Below, in pieces: positions 48,171 to 60,430 of a stretch of DNA of 64,000 nucleotides. Source of the DNA: Homalodisca vitripennis (Eukaryota; Arthropoda; Insecta; Hemiptera; Cicadellidae); contig NW_025777470.1 in the NCBI RefSeq assembly GCF_021130785.1, forward strand, positions 1-64,000, read 5' to 3'. Each line of letters starts with the position of its first letter. The stretch's first letter is position 1. Under the pieces are notes generated by a model. That model had not been told where the DNA came from, made no database searches, and worked only from the letters and a program-made list of their open reading frames with translations. Both the position numbers and the translations under genes were made by a program.

Positions 48171-50487
48171 GATATTGTTGCCCCTCAAATAATTGACTAT
48201 TAATTTATCTGCTGATACCTTAAACTTTACGTAGAATAATTCAAAATAAGACAACATAAAAAATTATTGCACATAAAGACTTTTATTACTATTACTATTA
48301 TTAAAGACTATTACTTAAAGGACATTTTATTAAACAAGCTATTATTGTAAAATTTTGTTCGTGATATTATTATTGCTTTCATTAGTATAGCGATTATATA
48401 GATTTTTTTTAATATTTAAAAATACTACAAATAATTAGTTTCTTGTGCTAATATGTGCAAATTTGCAACTCCAACCTCGTATTTTGTGTGAATATTATTT
48501 ATAATATTTCAATTTCTTTCGATTTCGTTTATTTAATTTTACTTAGGTCAATATAGTACCTCAAAATTGATTTTTTCATAATATTTATTATAGTAACGGT
48601 ATTAAATTTATACAAAATCTTTTTAAACATAGCTACTTTTGCTACTATTATTAAAATTAGTTTGGAAAGTTTCATGTCCGTTTCTAAAACTCTATATGAC
48701 AGTATAGTTTCTATATTATATATTCTATATTAATATATTATAATATATTCAGATTGTGGAATTTTATTACAAATTAGTGTAAGAACTTGTAATATCTTAT
48801 TATTTTAAAATTAATATACAGGAAAAACTTTAATATTTAAATTAAACTCAATAATTCTTTATTCCGAACTTTAATATCTTTTTAGATTTATTTAAACCCT
48901 ACTTGTGTACACTCGTACCATAATTTTAACATTAAAGTATGCCAACTTATTGTATGTGGCAATATCTACTGGCCTCAAACTTTTAAACATTACATTTCTT
49001 CGAAGTCCAATTGTACGTATTAGTTACATACCTCCCACAAACATTTATGCCTTATAACTATATCAGCTATCCCTATGTAACAATTTGTCCTTGGGGAAAA
49101 CTGTCTCAAAGCACTAATGGATTACTAAATCACAAGATTAATATTGATGCCAATTCTATTCAAACTCAGTACTGTAAATAAGAAAAAACCTAAATTTTCT
49201 GCTAATATTAACGCTTAGAAGACATTTAATAAAATAAAACCTCAACTGACGGAAGCAATAAAACAAAACTCGTCTCCAATAAATCTTAGGTTGTTCTGTA
49301 TTTCTTAATCTTAACAGCTTTATTTACATATAAACAGGATTTTCTTCTTCACAGCAGTTTGGAGATGTTAGTGAACGTTTTATAGGACACTTTATCTGCA
49401 ATCTATGTTTATTTCTTCTAACCCTCCGGAAGAAAACTGTGTAAAATTTAACATCCTTATTTTCAGATTATCAGGTTTACAACTCTAGAACTCATTACCT
49501 TACTCACGGTTATAAATTTACAAATTGTCATATACTGTCTACTCTATAATTCCTAACAATAAACGGGACAGAATTGATGGATAGATACGGCAAATGCTGG
49601 TTGATCTCATATCACAATATAATGGTTCTAAGTGTTACTCAAATTGTAATGCTATTTATCAATTGGTAACATGTTTTCATATTTGGTATAAAATTTAAAG
49701 TTTCTATCATAAAATTTTGTAAATTAACTAATTAATTTATGATTCACTCAAATAAGGTTTGCATTAAAGCATAAATAATACTTAAAAAAATTATTGTGCC
49801 CTATTCATATATCAAATTATAGTACCTTACAGCAATAACTAAAATTATTAAAAGTGTTTACACCTTGTAAATAGCTACGCCCATTCTTTATTAATAATTA
49901 TATAGCACTGCTACAATAAGCTGTGCAAGACTTTTAAAGAGAAAAATGCCGCCTTCTGAAATATTCTCGATTGCCTTGTCTTCAACACGCCAAGATTTCC
50001 ATTAACTATTGAAGGGAAGTTCAACGCCAATACTGAGAAAGAAGTTTTGGATTTGCATGCTTAAGGTTTTACAGCCGTCGTTTCTTTATCGGCCCTAAAA
50101 TCTATTTTAGTACTTTGTCTAAGAAACAAATAAAATTGCAAAATATTACCAACGGAATATTTTTTCAACCATTCTCCAAAAAATCATCTGCGAGTTGTAC
50201 TTAAGCTATAAAGTTAAAGTCGGTGTTACATTAAATTCATCTTAGAATATCTCTGAAACATTTCTTTTTTAAATTTTGAATCTAAACCCGACTGAGTTGG
50301 CATTGCTGTAGCAACGATCATATTTATACACATATCCTAAATATGACAGGGGCTAAAAGAGTCCATTTTTATCTCTCTGTCTTTTTTTCTTTTCACACGA
50401 TTTCTCAAAGACGACCTGACCTATACACTTAAAGGATTTCATGAAACTTTATGTATATATAAATATACATATTTTAAACGTACGAAC

Positions 50488-50925
50488 AGGGTGTATATTA
50501 TGTCTGGAAACACCCAAATATATCCTTTAATACAATGAAACCTCTTACAATCGTGATAGAGATTGGGCATCTACTTTTTGGAACAATGTTTTGTTATGTC
50601 ACACCAACGGGGGACGTCTGCCGAGGGTATCGTGAATATTCTTAATGGAAGCCTATACCTTGTGATACATAATTTTAAAGGTAATAGCTTACTGAATTGA
50701 ATGCCACAAAACCGCATCTCAAAGGAATTATTCTATCAGAAAATAGAGCATTTTTAGTATTGAAAATTTACTGATGTTCAACAATGTAATTTTAAAATGG
50801 TTCTTGCCACAAAATGTGTTACACTAATTGTTTAGCATTTTTTTAAATGTTCAATGAAATAAAACAAAAATTTCATTTTAAGCTGGTTCTATTAGCACAA
50901 ATTTGCCAGTTTTTATTACAGTACA
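50488..50925 (+). repeat. Left terminal inverted repeat of the mariner-type element
   Basis: Pairs with 52,410-52,826. The match is nearly continuous from AGGGTGTATATTATG to GTTCTTGCCACAAAATGTG, and weaker similarity continues past a roughly 30 bp extra stretch to TTTGCCAGTTTTTATTACA. Confidence 0.9.
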
Positions 50926-51024
50926 ATTTTGGAAATACTTATGTTATTGATTTCTTATTACAAATAAAAATAATGTATGCTGTTAGAAAAGTCTTTACAA
51001 CAAACGTTTTACCTGCATTTGGTG

Positions 51025-52105
51025 TCAAAGCAATTGTTCGAACTGTGTTCCTTCTACGGTTTGACAATGAGCCAATCTTGTGATGTAAAATGATTCGACA
51101 GAGTTGCCTAACATTTCTTCAGTTATCAAAGCAATCTCCTCTATAATCCTGTTTCTTAGGTCTTCCAAATTATGAGGCTTTCTTCTATAAACATTGGATT
51201 TTAAATGACCCCATAGGAAATAATCGATTGGTGACAAAATCCGGAGATTTTGGAGGCCATTCGATTTCTCCTCTTCGGCCAATCCATTTATGAGGAAACC
51301 TTAAATCCAAATACTCTCTTACCTGTCTCCCATAATGGGGTGAGCACCATCCTGCTGAAACCATACATTATCAAAGTATTCTCCTGATGCAATTTGAATA
51401 GCTGGAATTATTTCATTTTGGAGCATATTGTAGTAAAGTTCGGCATTTAAATTTCCATTGATGAAAAAGGGTCCAACAATTTTGTTACCTAAAATTCCCA
51501 CACCATACGTTCAGTTTTTGTGGTTGCTGTGAATGGGACTCAGTAATCCAATGTGGGTTTTCACTACTAGCCCAGTAACGGCAATTGTGCCTGTTAAACA
51601 TTGCCATTTAGGAAAAAAGTTGCCTCATCAGAAAATAGTATGTTGGTCAGAAAATCTCTTTGTCATCACATTTGCGCATCACAAGTTCACAAAACTCAAC
51701 TCTTCTGTCGTAATCATCCTCACTTAACTGTTGGGACTAAATGAACTTTAAAATGGTTTGTATTTATTAATTTTCAAAAATCTTACTCACAGACATAGGG
51801 TGCATATCATGTTGATGTGCAGCTTTTCTGAGCGATGTATGTGGGTCTTCAATAAATGTTTGCAAAACATCTAGTGCATGTTCTTCATCTGTTGCAGATT
51901 GTATCCTACCCGACTTTGGCGATTTACGTACACTCCCTGTCATTTAAAAACGCTCAATAGTTTTTGATATTGTTGAAAAACTTATGGGATTCCTTTCTGG
52001 GAAAGTGTCATTAAACAAATTACAAACTTCCCGATAAGATCTTTGACGATCGCCATATCCTCGCATCATCAACAGAGTAATTCGTTCTCTTTCAGACAAT
52101 TCCAT
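51025..52105 (-). pseudogene. Transposase, Tc1/mariner superfamily (DDE_3 type), multiply broken
   Basis: The protein would cut and paste the element DNA in the nucleus. The likely start is the ATG at 52,105 (MELSERERITLLMMRGYG), opening a helix-turn-helix of the DUF4817 type. A second DNA-binding part is read in another frame at about 51,943-51,770 (TGSVRKSPKSGR ... LRKAAHQHDMHPMSVSK). The catalytic core has FSDEATFFLNG (first D, codon near 51,628), VWFQQDGAHP (second D near 51,350) and LSPIDYFLWG (third D near 51,224). The spacing between the second and third D is about 41 residues, as in DD41D mariners. The C-terminus ends QFEQLL at 51,025. At least four breaks are visible: a stop after TISKTIERF, a stop after KIFEN, stops between the first and second D, and a shift between 51,319 and 51,282. 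About 360 codons in total, so the full family length is present but not expressed as one chain. Confidence 0.88.
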
Positions 52106-52409
52106 TAAAATGCCAAATAAAAACTGAACGACTGTAATTAGATAACTTGTTGACAGCAATGCTTCAGAGACACTGATTAACTCGACAGGAATGATATGAC
52201 CTTTGTCCATTTGTAATTCCCAAGCTTAGACTTGTCTAGTGAAAGCTCCATGCTCAACAAACTGAAACCTGTTGACCAGATGAATAATAACACAATAATT
52301 TTTTCTCATAGGCTAGTGACTTTGTCTCTTTAAACCTTCCTGCTGACTGGAAAACACCAAGTACAGATTCATAAGTAATCAGAGAGAAAGTGACTCATAC
52401 AGTTTTATT

Positions 52410-52826
52410 CATTGTAATAAAAAACTGGTAAATTTTATTTTAATTGAACATTTAAAAAATGCTAAAAAATTAGTGTAACACATTTTGTGGCAAGAACCAT
52501 GTTAAAATTACATTGTTGAAACATCAGTAAATTTTCAATACTAAAAATGCTCTATTTTCTGATAGAATAATTCCTTTGAGATGCGGTTTGTGGCATTCAA
52601 TTCAGTAAGCTATTACCTTTAAAATTATGTATCACAAGGTATAGGCTTCCATTAAGAATATTCACGATACCCTCGGCAGCAGGAACGTCCCCCGTTGGTG
52701 TGACATAACAAAACATTGTTCCAAAAAGTAGATGCCCAATCTCTATCACGATTGTAAGAGGTTTCAAATTTATATTTAAATTATTAAAGGATATATTTGG
52801 TGTGTTTCAGACATAATATACACCCT
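52410..52826 (-). repeat. Right terminal inverted repeat of the mariner-type element
   Basis: Reverse complement of the left repeat. Differences seen are a roughly 16 bp insertion in the AT-rich part near 52,770-52,790, a few extra bases near CAGCAGGAACGTCC, and scattered single bases. Confidence 0.9.
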
Positions 52827-53430
52827 TATATGAAGCGGTGACTTTGATGATGTTTCATGTCATTTTATGGGATTTAGCTAATCATATTTTTACATTGGAG
52901 TAAATATGTGAACAATTACAAAGTAACATTGCTATAAAACAAATTTTTTAATGTGCTAGTATTATTTTGAAATATATCTCAAGAATGATATCATTTGTAG
53001 ACTTTAATTTTGCAAATTTTCAATAAATACGAGATTGAATTCTAAAATAGTGTATGTCATAGTGTATGTACATATGTAATTATATGTAGTGTATACATAT
53101 AATTTGTGGAGTGTCATTGAAGTTCATCATACAGTTTGCTGATATAATTTATTTTCTGTTTGTAGGCATTCTTAGGAATAGAATGAGCGATAAATATTGT
53201 ACGGATATCAAAAGTCCAGGCTGTCTCAGCGAAGTCTGTTACGCAATACGTGGTGAGGCGTACCTTCACCTAATTTTATATTACTTGAAATCATAATTCC
53301 TTACACGATGTCCTACGTAAATATTAGATTTTTACTGTAAATACACGATTAAAATATTACTTACAATAACTTAAATTTGAATCATTAACGTAACTACAAT
53401 AATATAACATTAAAACAAATGTTAATACAA
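52827..53430. other. Stretch between mariner element and microsatellite, no gene seen
   Basis: No array landmark found. The 61-codon frame at 53,111-53,296 is unsupported. It contains TCTCAGCGAAGTCTGTTACG (53,223), similar to a short sequence at 28,739 after another microsatellite. Confidence 0.45.
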
Positions 53431-53502
53431 ATACATACATACACACACACACACATACACACACACACACATACACACAAACACACATACACACACACAC
53501 AT

Positions 53503-53556
<54 letters not shown>
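53431..53556. repeat. (CA)n/(TA)n compound microsatellite
   Basis: About 90 bp of CA repeats with regular ACAT interruptions, followed by about 30 bp of TA repeats. Confidence 0.95.
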
Positions 53557-53560
<4 letters not shown>

Positions 53561-53721
53561 GATATAAATATTAATTTTAATAAGAATCGTTCATAGGCAC
53601 ATAGTTATCCATATACCTTATTATAAAATTGCATATGCTTTAAATAGCACTAGAGTTCCTTTGCATATGCTTACATAGAGTTCATGAAAACTAAAATGAT
53701 CAGTCGAATATTATATCCCCT
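53557..53721. mobile_element. Candidate short MITE, 165 bp
   Basis: Left end AGGGGATATAAATATT; right end AATATTATATCCCCT, its reverse complement apart from one base. It is preceded by the (TA)n tract, and TA follows two bases after the right end. Inverted similarity is limited to about 16 bp. A mariner-type MITE is plausible; with such short ends, chance in AT-rich DNA is not fully excluded. Confidence 0.45.
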
Positions 53722-54365
53722 GTAAAATTTGAATATATCTCCATGAAACAGAATACAATAAGCATTCATTGATATAAAACTAAAACATGCATAATGTTTT
53801 TAGAGTGTACCAAAAGTATTTCACTGAATAATAATAATATATATTTAATATATTGTTTTAATAAATGATTAAGATAAAAAGATTAAACAGTATTATAAAT
53901 ATGAAGCCGTATTTTGTAATTTACCCAGTCTCAAATATTTAAATAACCGAAATTAATTAATAATATATAGTATATTTTTTTGTATTAATATATTGTAATT
54001 ATTTATAATCTGAATTAACAAGCTTCTACTATAGATAGTACAGTAGACAATAAAACAAATGAATTAAACATTAAAAATATTCAGAAATTCTGTAAGAACG
54101 TCATCTAGAAATGAGACATTCCATGTTTAAAGCACATAACAGACATACTAAAATCTTCAAAACTAGAGTAATTATGTATTTAAATATTTATAAAGTTTAA
54201 AAAATTTACACCATACTATATAACGCATTAATTTTGTTAGTTATAAAGTCTGACAAACAACTTGTTTACAGAAATATATTTGTAATATGTGATTTTAAGC
54301 CCAAGTGTTTCCAGTATTTATAGTTAGTGAAGAGGAATATCACAGAAAGTAATAAGGTCTTATTT
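53722..54365. other. AT-rich stretch before F4, nothing recognised
   Basis: No frames of note and no array landmarks. Similarity to F2 begins at 'TATCAGCTCTAGATCTATTT' near 54,380. Confidence 0.45.
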
Positions 54366-54374
54366 ATGGAGCAT

Positions 54375-54665
54375 AAAATATCAGCTCTAGATCTATTTCC
54401 CCTAACAGTTAAGTGGGACTAGCCGCTATCAAGAGCTCTCTCAACTCAATAGCTGACTTATGAGGAATAAGGTTCTGAGAGCCAGTTAGTGTTGGAGAGA
54501 CCAGAAGTCTACAACAGAAGGTAAGGGTGTGGTTAAGCCTTCAAAAGTACCGAGTGAAGGGGTTATAAGCATATTATATGCCCGAGACCAGCTTAGTGGT
54601 TTCTACTCTTTTGTAAATTTACAACGCTTTGTAGACGCTTCCCTCCACCTCTTCTAAATTAAAAT
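54375..54665 (+). repeat. Splice-donor-like conserved block, F4 copy
   Basis: 'ACTCAATAGCTGACTTATGA' and CTACAACAGAAG/GTAAGGG match F2 at 17,190-17,480, with the donor-like junction intact. Confidence 0.6.
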
Positions 54666-55252
54666 GTTATATAGCTTCTCATTTAATATCCAATGAGCAC
54701 TAATTTAATTGTATATAATAAATTTTATGATATAAAAGTGTAAATGTAAATATAATATACTTTCTTTGTAACACTACTAACTCTACAGTGTTTTGGAATT
54801 CTTTCCTTAGAAAGTATTTTCAACGTAGTTTTTTTCGTTTTAACATAACTGCATGATATTATTTTTTAGTTGGGATATTTATTTATTTATTTAATACTTT
54901 AGTTACTTTCATAATACAATACAATTAAATATCGTAGAGGTAACTCTGTATACAAACTCTATTTGGCTTCAGAAACATCATAGCCGTCTTTGTGGCAAAC
55001 CCCAACAGAATTCTTATTGTGTTTTTGACATTAAAAAAGTAATAAAATAGATCATTCATAACTTTAGTTACGGCAAGTAACATAGATAGAGATAATTTAC
55101 AAGAAAACCCACATTCAAAAAATGCGACATAACAACTAAAAAAAACCCGTTTGACTAGCATTTTTAAAACACCAGATGGAAATCCTACATTTTTAAATAC
55201 ACCAGTATACTGATAATAAAATACCTTCGAAATTCAAATTTATATATCCCAA

Positions 55253-55253
<1 letters not shown>

Positions 55254-55294
<41 letters not shown>
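55254..55294. repeat. (TA)n microsatellite
   Basis: About 40 bp of TA dinucleotides, directly abutting the MITE at 55,296. Confidence 0.95.
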
Positions 55295-55295
<1 letters not shown>

Positions 55296-55296
<1 letters not shown>

Positions 55297-55700
55297 AGAG
55301 TGAGTTTCATGTCCTGGCACAACTGGATATAATTTAAACGGCCCGAGATATCTGTGTGAAACCTTGACCCTACCTATTATAACATATTTTTTTAATTTTT
55401 CAAGTTGTTGAAAATTTTGCCCCCTTTTGTACAGGGGGGTAAAGGGGGGCAACTAAACATTTTTTAAATTCAAACAACTATCATGTGACACCTCATTTTA
55501 AAGGGAATAAAAAAATAAATCCAATTATCCAAACTAGAGGTCTCTACGTTTATTTTTACAGATTTTATGACAAAATCAAAATTTTCAACAACTTGAACAA
55601 TTAAAAAAATATGTTATAATAGGTAGGGTCAAGGTTTCACATAGATATCTCGGACCGTTTAAATTATATCCAGGTGTGCCAGGACATAAAACTCACTCTG
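55296..55700. mobile_element. MITE with about 125 bp inverted repeats, 405 bp
   Basis: The left end CAGAGTGAGTTTCATGTCCT and the right end AGGACATAAAACTCACTCTG are inverted copies. The pairing goes on through 'ACCTTGACCCTACCTATTAT' and TTCAAGTTGTTGAAAATTTT to about 125 bp with few differences. The short middle has a poly-G stretch (GGGGGGTAAAGGGGGG). TA follows the right end and a TA tract precedes the left end, fitting a Tc1/mariner-type target. F2 lacks it at the matching place (about 18,240). It has no coding capacity; the 65-codon minus frame is an artefact of the end and the TA tract. Confidence 0.85.
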
Positions 55701-55849
55701 TATTATATAAATTGGCAATAAAAGACCATTGCAACTCATCCATAATTACTCCTTTTGACAATATAATATAAAATACATTTATTACTTTTCCGTTTGATTT
55801 CTTTTTTGAAAGAAATTAATTAAAATTCACAAAGGCGAATGTGTTACAC

Positions 55850-56130
55850 AGAAACCTCTATTGTACTCGGTGTCCAATTATAGCCCTTTGCTGTCACAGT
55901 TTTACACAATGTCAGGTTACCGGTATTGCACATCTTCTATTGTTTTGACCTCATATAGGAGTAAAATACAATTCTTAGAAAACTCCATCTCGGTAACAGG
56001 TTCTGTACTGTTGTTACCAATTAGGCTTGTTAGTGGTTTATGTCATAATGACAAAGGGGTATTATGGTCATTTCGAAGAAATAGCATTCAACCTCAATGC
56101 ACCAGGTAGTGTTCCATATTCCATGCAGCA
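55850..56130 (+). repeat. Highly conserved block, F4 copy
   Basis: 'TCCAATTATAGCCCTTTGCT', AAAACTCCATCTCGGTAACA and 'TCAACCTCAATGCACCAGG' match F2 18,370-18,700. The 82-codon frame here is not open in F2. Confidence 0.65.
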
Positions 56131-56599
56131 GTTAATTCTATAGAGGCTGCACAGGAAAAAATATTGTTTTAAAAAATCTGGTAAGTTATAGTCTTTGTTT
56201 AATACTAGACAGTTAAATCATAGTAAATATCATGTGTTCCATTAACACTTGTTATATAAGAGTACTTTGTATTTTAGGGAAAACATGTATATTGTTTGTA
56301 CTTCCATTTGAACCCAAAAACATATGTCTATTTATTTCAAGAATCTGTTAATTTAAGTAAGTATATCAACTTTGTTTAAAAATATTGGCAAATTTAAATG
56401 ACAAAAAAGATATTATTTTTTATGATAGGCTATCCTCAAAAAAGCCCCATCCTGGAAGAAAATTCATCAAAATAACACTAAATATACAATAATTTTTGGG
56501 TATTTAGCCACTTTCCGTTAGAAAATCATAAGTATTACACATTTTACAGGTCAAAGTATGAATGAAAGTACATATAAAATATTAAAATTATGAAAACTA

Positions 56600-57480
56600 A
56601 GAAAAATATGTAGTAAAATTACAGAAATGTACTAAACGACATTACATTTTAGCTTACAAGAAAAAGAGTCTTATTTTGTTAAGAACTAATAGTTGCATCA
56701 TACGTTTTAACCTTGTTAACTGAAACATACGATTAGGTAACATTGCAGTGTACCCCACAAGTATAAATCTGTTTTTTGACGTCAACACTTTATTATTTCA
56801 ATATTGAATATTTTAATTATATTACTTTTACAATACATAAGTGACAAACAACATGGAAAAGATACAGGCAATGAGTTTAAGAAAACATTGGTGTCAGAAA
56901 ATTACGCATCTAAGGCACAAAATAACACTGATATTACCATTTAGATTGCTGTCTGATTCTGTAATGGGTGTCCGGACAATGGCATTGTACTCGGTATCAT
57001 TTCTAAATTATTCCGAAACTCCTACAGTGAACTCTGGATATATAGTTCATGTCAGTATTTATATTTAAAAGCTTATTTAATTTAAACTTAAATACATTTA
57101 ATAGTAAATTGTAGATAATTCAATACATTTGTTTAACGTATGCATGAATACTAATACAAAAGATAAAAGAAGATTAAACTCGTAGCAAATGCAAGATGTA
57201 CTAAAAAATGTGTTTAGCAAACAAGCCATCTAAGTAAGTAAGCAAACCACAATTGGGTAATAATAAAGAGAACGCATCACAAGTCAGTACTCTAGCACTT
57301 AGACCAAACAACGACAATGCCGTGAGCAGCACAAAGGCATTTTGATTATCTTCCAGGGCTGAAAGTACTTTGATGTTTACGTAACGCTAGTCCCAGCACA
57401 GGTTTCTTTTTTACGGGTTTTCAAACAATAGCTGTTATTATTTTCCTATAAAACCTTCACGGTTATAGCAGGATTATAAC
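56600..57480 (+). repeat. X block, F4 copy
   Basis: Contains 'CTAATAGTTGCATCATACG', 'ATTGTACTCGGTATCATTTC', CCTACAGTGAACTCTGGATA, GAACGCATCACAAGTCAGTA and 'ACAATGCCGTGAGCAGCAC'. A 75-codon frame (56,841-57,068) shows LYSVSFLNYSETPTVNS, with related residues in the same frame at 16,444 and 19,720. A coding origin is possible but unproven. Confidence 0.7.
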
Positions 57481-58284
57481 GGCGTTTGTTTTGTAGGATA
57501 AGGAAACATTTTTATCTACAAATTAAAATGTATTTTTATAGGCTCTTAGGATTTCGTGATATAATCTTTTTTGAAAATGGATTTACTGTTATCATAACTA
57601 CAAAAAAGAATGATATAAAAATTCCGTTATGAAAGAGGTTGAACTTAGGCCATCAAGCCCATTCCAATAGTCAATCCAATGTCAATACTAACTATTAACA
57701 ATAATTGAATACAAAAAATAAAACCATATTACTTACCTTATATCAATTTGAATAATAATTCGTAATGGAATTAAAATAAAGTAAATTAATAATGCAGAAT
57801 GAAAACTCGTCTTTATATTTTATTATATTTCCGAATGTATTTCGCTGTAGAATACATTACATTATGGATTGCACAATAATTCAAATTTGCACCAAAGGTT
57901 TTATTAGCCATTTTGATAATTAGCTGAGCATTAGTGAAGCCTATCACTGACGGGATGAAAAAACATAATACGGATGATTTTAAAAACCCAATGTGAAAAA
58001 ATCTATATATTTTGGCAAAAATATTCTCTGTAAAACTTTTTTTTTATTAAATGTTTCCAGCCAATATCAGATGCTTAAATATCCCCTATTATATTGTATA
58101 TATTTGCGTGCAAGGCCATGGTAAACATGATATGATATAGCTTTATAAATGTAACGTTTGATACCAAACAAATGTTTTTTCGATCTTATTATCTAACTAG
58201 AAAAATTATTTGCAATATTTTAAATAATTTTGAATCATATTATCGGTATAAGCGTTTTCTCGATGTAACTTATGAAAAAAGTGC

Positions 58285-58445
58285 TACAGTAAAGTTAGGT
58301 GGCGTTGAGAGTTATTCAGCAACAAATCGCCCGCATACAGACACCTGGTGGTGGTGGTGGTGTAAAGTTGGAAAGCAACTGATGTCGATGGGACAGGTGT
58401 TTCGTAACTTAAATTATTTTAATGTCTCAGTTATTCTATTATAGT
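58285..58445 (+). repeat. GGT-repeat conserved block, F4 copy
   Basis: 'AGTTATTCAGCAACAAATCG', a (GGT)5 run, 'GATGGGACAGGTGTTTCG' and AATGTCTCAGTTATTCTATT. This copy keeps the cleanest GGT run. Confidence 0.7.
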
Positions 58446-58554
58446 GCTGTAAAATTATAAAATTGTATACAAATTTTCATTAAAAAAACTTTTTTAAATC
58501 TTAAAGTAAATAGTTATTACAACGTACTCAATTATGTTTTGTACAGACTTATAC

Positions 58555-58556
<2 letters not shown>

Positions 58557-58591
<35 letters not shown>
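58557..58591. repeat. (TA)n microsatellite
   Basis: About 34 bp of TA dinucleotides, absent at the matching place in F1 (about 1,735). Confidence 0.95.
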
Positions 58592-58592
<1 letters not shown>

Positions 58593-60239
58593 CAACAAAA
58601 TTAAATTTATATTTTATTGTCGCCATTGCTATTAATGAGATTTATCGTAACATGTAAATATAAAAATCTGGGATTTATTGATGAAGAAATCTAAGGCAAA
58701 GCGAGAATAACAGTTAGTATTTTAATCTAGTCACAATTAGTATTTATTTTATAATATTCATTGCTAATAATAAGTTTTTTCTAGGAATTTTGCGAGGGTT
58801 AAAGACTTAGGTACAAATTTGGGGAGGTCAATGTTTGTAATCACAATACATGGTTTTGAGTTATGAATAGAATTAGTGGTCAGGCGGTAACAAGTGATGT
58901 ACACGGCTGAAGTTTTACAACTGTAATTGATAATTTTATTATGATTTAAACTGTCTCTGGAAATATAAAAATATTTTTTAAACTTAGCGTGTATTTTTAA
59001 CAGAAGAGAGCTTGTTATTTCTCTGTAGTGCATCAGAGACTAAACGTGAAGGAATAACCTTCAAACAATGAGACTACACGTTCGTAGAGCATTGATCCTC
59101 AGTTTCAAATTTGAGGGAAAATTCATTTGTTTACTACAGAAGATGAAATTTTCGTCTCTACCCAAATTATTCCAAAAAATTTTGATTATCGGTTTAATTG
59201 TGTTGGTTTATAAAATATACACATTATAAATGTTTTTATCTGATAATGTATACTACATATAAAATACAAACAATTAGTATTATATAACATACTAATAAAA
59301 GATAATTTTGTTACATTTACTCCACACTAAATCTAAATATTTCTTTTGAAAATATTATGGGTTCAAGACGATATTCTGTTTATAACGCGATTTTTAAACT
59401 TTACCCACATTTTAAAATCGTAGTAACAGATGCAGGCCGGCTACTAACTCGGGTTTCTTCTAAGTGACATTTATATTTCTACGCACCTTGAAACTACTCG
59501 TTGTAAGTAAGAAAAATAATAACAACCAAAATTCCTATTCAAAAAATGCATAAAGTAAAGTATATTAAAACGTTCAAGCGGTGCCCCTTGTAAAGTAATA
59601 ATAACCATTGTTTCTCTCTAATTAAATTCTCATAATAACAAATAGATATTGTAAGCCTTTATTTACAATTCAAATATAAAACGCACGTAAGCCATTTATA
59701 ATAAAGTTTAAGTTTTAAAAAATGCATATTTTCTTATGTAATTTAGAGTTGGTCACATATAATGATTGGCTCTGTGTTGTAATAATAACTTTTTTTCTAA
59801 TTTAATTAGAATCTTGTTATAAATTTTGATACACTTTATTTTTAAAAACGTAATAAACAATTAAAAGTTTATTTGCCATTGTACGTGAACTATTTACTTT
59901 TTTACATTATCTATTCATAATGTATCATGAAGAAAGTAATAAACACCAATATATTAAAAAAAGCTGTTTTTTATAAAACACTAAGTACATTGAAGTTAAT
60001 CCTCGTGACCTTAATTAATATTAAATGGTCTTGGTAAGTCTTATGAAATTAATGACAGTAATTATCAAATATAATGTTAGCAGATTTATTTGATTAAATA
60101 CTTCTGAGATATTTATATTGGGGTTTATTACGTATAGAGATAACTATATTTGGTCAGTGGATGTTATGCAAGATAATCAAAAAGCGCTATATAAATCATT
60201 AACTGTACAGACAAATTAGACGTGCTACATCAAGCACGT

Positions 60240-60430
60240 AATCACCGATGAGCTTATAAGGTGGCCTGATTGTAAGGACCTCTAATCAGATGGTGATAGC
60301 TATTCTGCTCCAACATAAAAAAAATTACTGAACAGACAACGTCAGAGTGGCAGACTCAGTTCATAATGAACAAGGAGATTACAGGGAGCTCTGATTGGAA
60401 GGATCTCCAATCAGCTGGTGATTGTTAAGG
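60240..60430 (+). repeat. Hairpin-bearing repeat, two copies
   Basis: 'GGAGATTACAGGGAGCTC' precedes CTGATTGG-AAGGATCT-CCAATCAG, a perfect 8 bp stem. The first copy is CTGATTGT...CTAATCAG. They correspond to 3,474-3,752. Confidence 0.75.

Larger units (their letters stand above)
43960..50470 (-). repeat. Large repeat unit, copy R2 (reverse)
   Basis: Collinear with R1 over its whole length (anchors listed under R1). Its start (44,060-44,220) also matches R3. It ends at about 50,470, where R1 also ends (about 16,150), and the mariner-type element is inserted just at that edge. The X-block relative, read on the minus strand near 45,890-45,960, still shows VLYSI*FINY, in the frame of the LYSVSFLNYSET remnant of the F copies. 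Frames of 61 to 62 codons elsewhere (46,863) are not shared with R1. Confidence 0.8.
50488..52826 (-). mobile_element. Mariner-type (Tc1/mariner superfamily) transposon with long terminal inverted repeats
   Basis: A 2,339 bp element. Both ends start AGGGTGTATATTATGTCTG, and the ends stay nearly identical for about 380 bp. The inside carries a minus-strand transposase remnant with all three catalytic aspartate codons. A TA follows the right end (52,827-52,828); the left flank reads AAC, so the target duplication is not clean. It sits at the edge of R2 and is absent from R1, so it came after the R1/R2 duplication. Ordinary mariners have ends of about 30 bp; ends this long are unusual. Confidence 0.9.

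Noticed and set aside
28739..53253. Shared TCAGCRAAGYCTGTTACG-like sequence at 28,739 and 53,223 as a common junction element
   Set aside because: Only about 25 bp match, with no similarity on either side. Too short to support an element.
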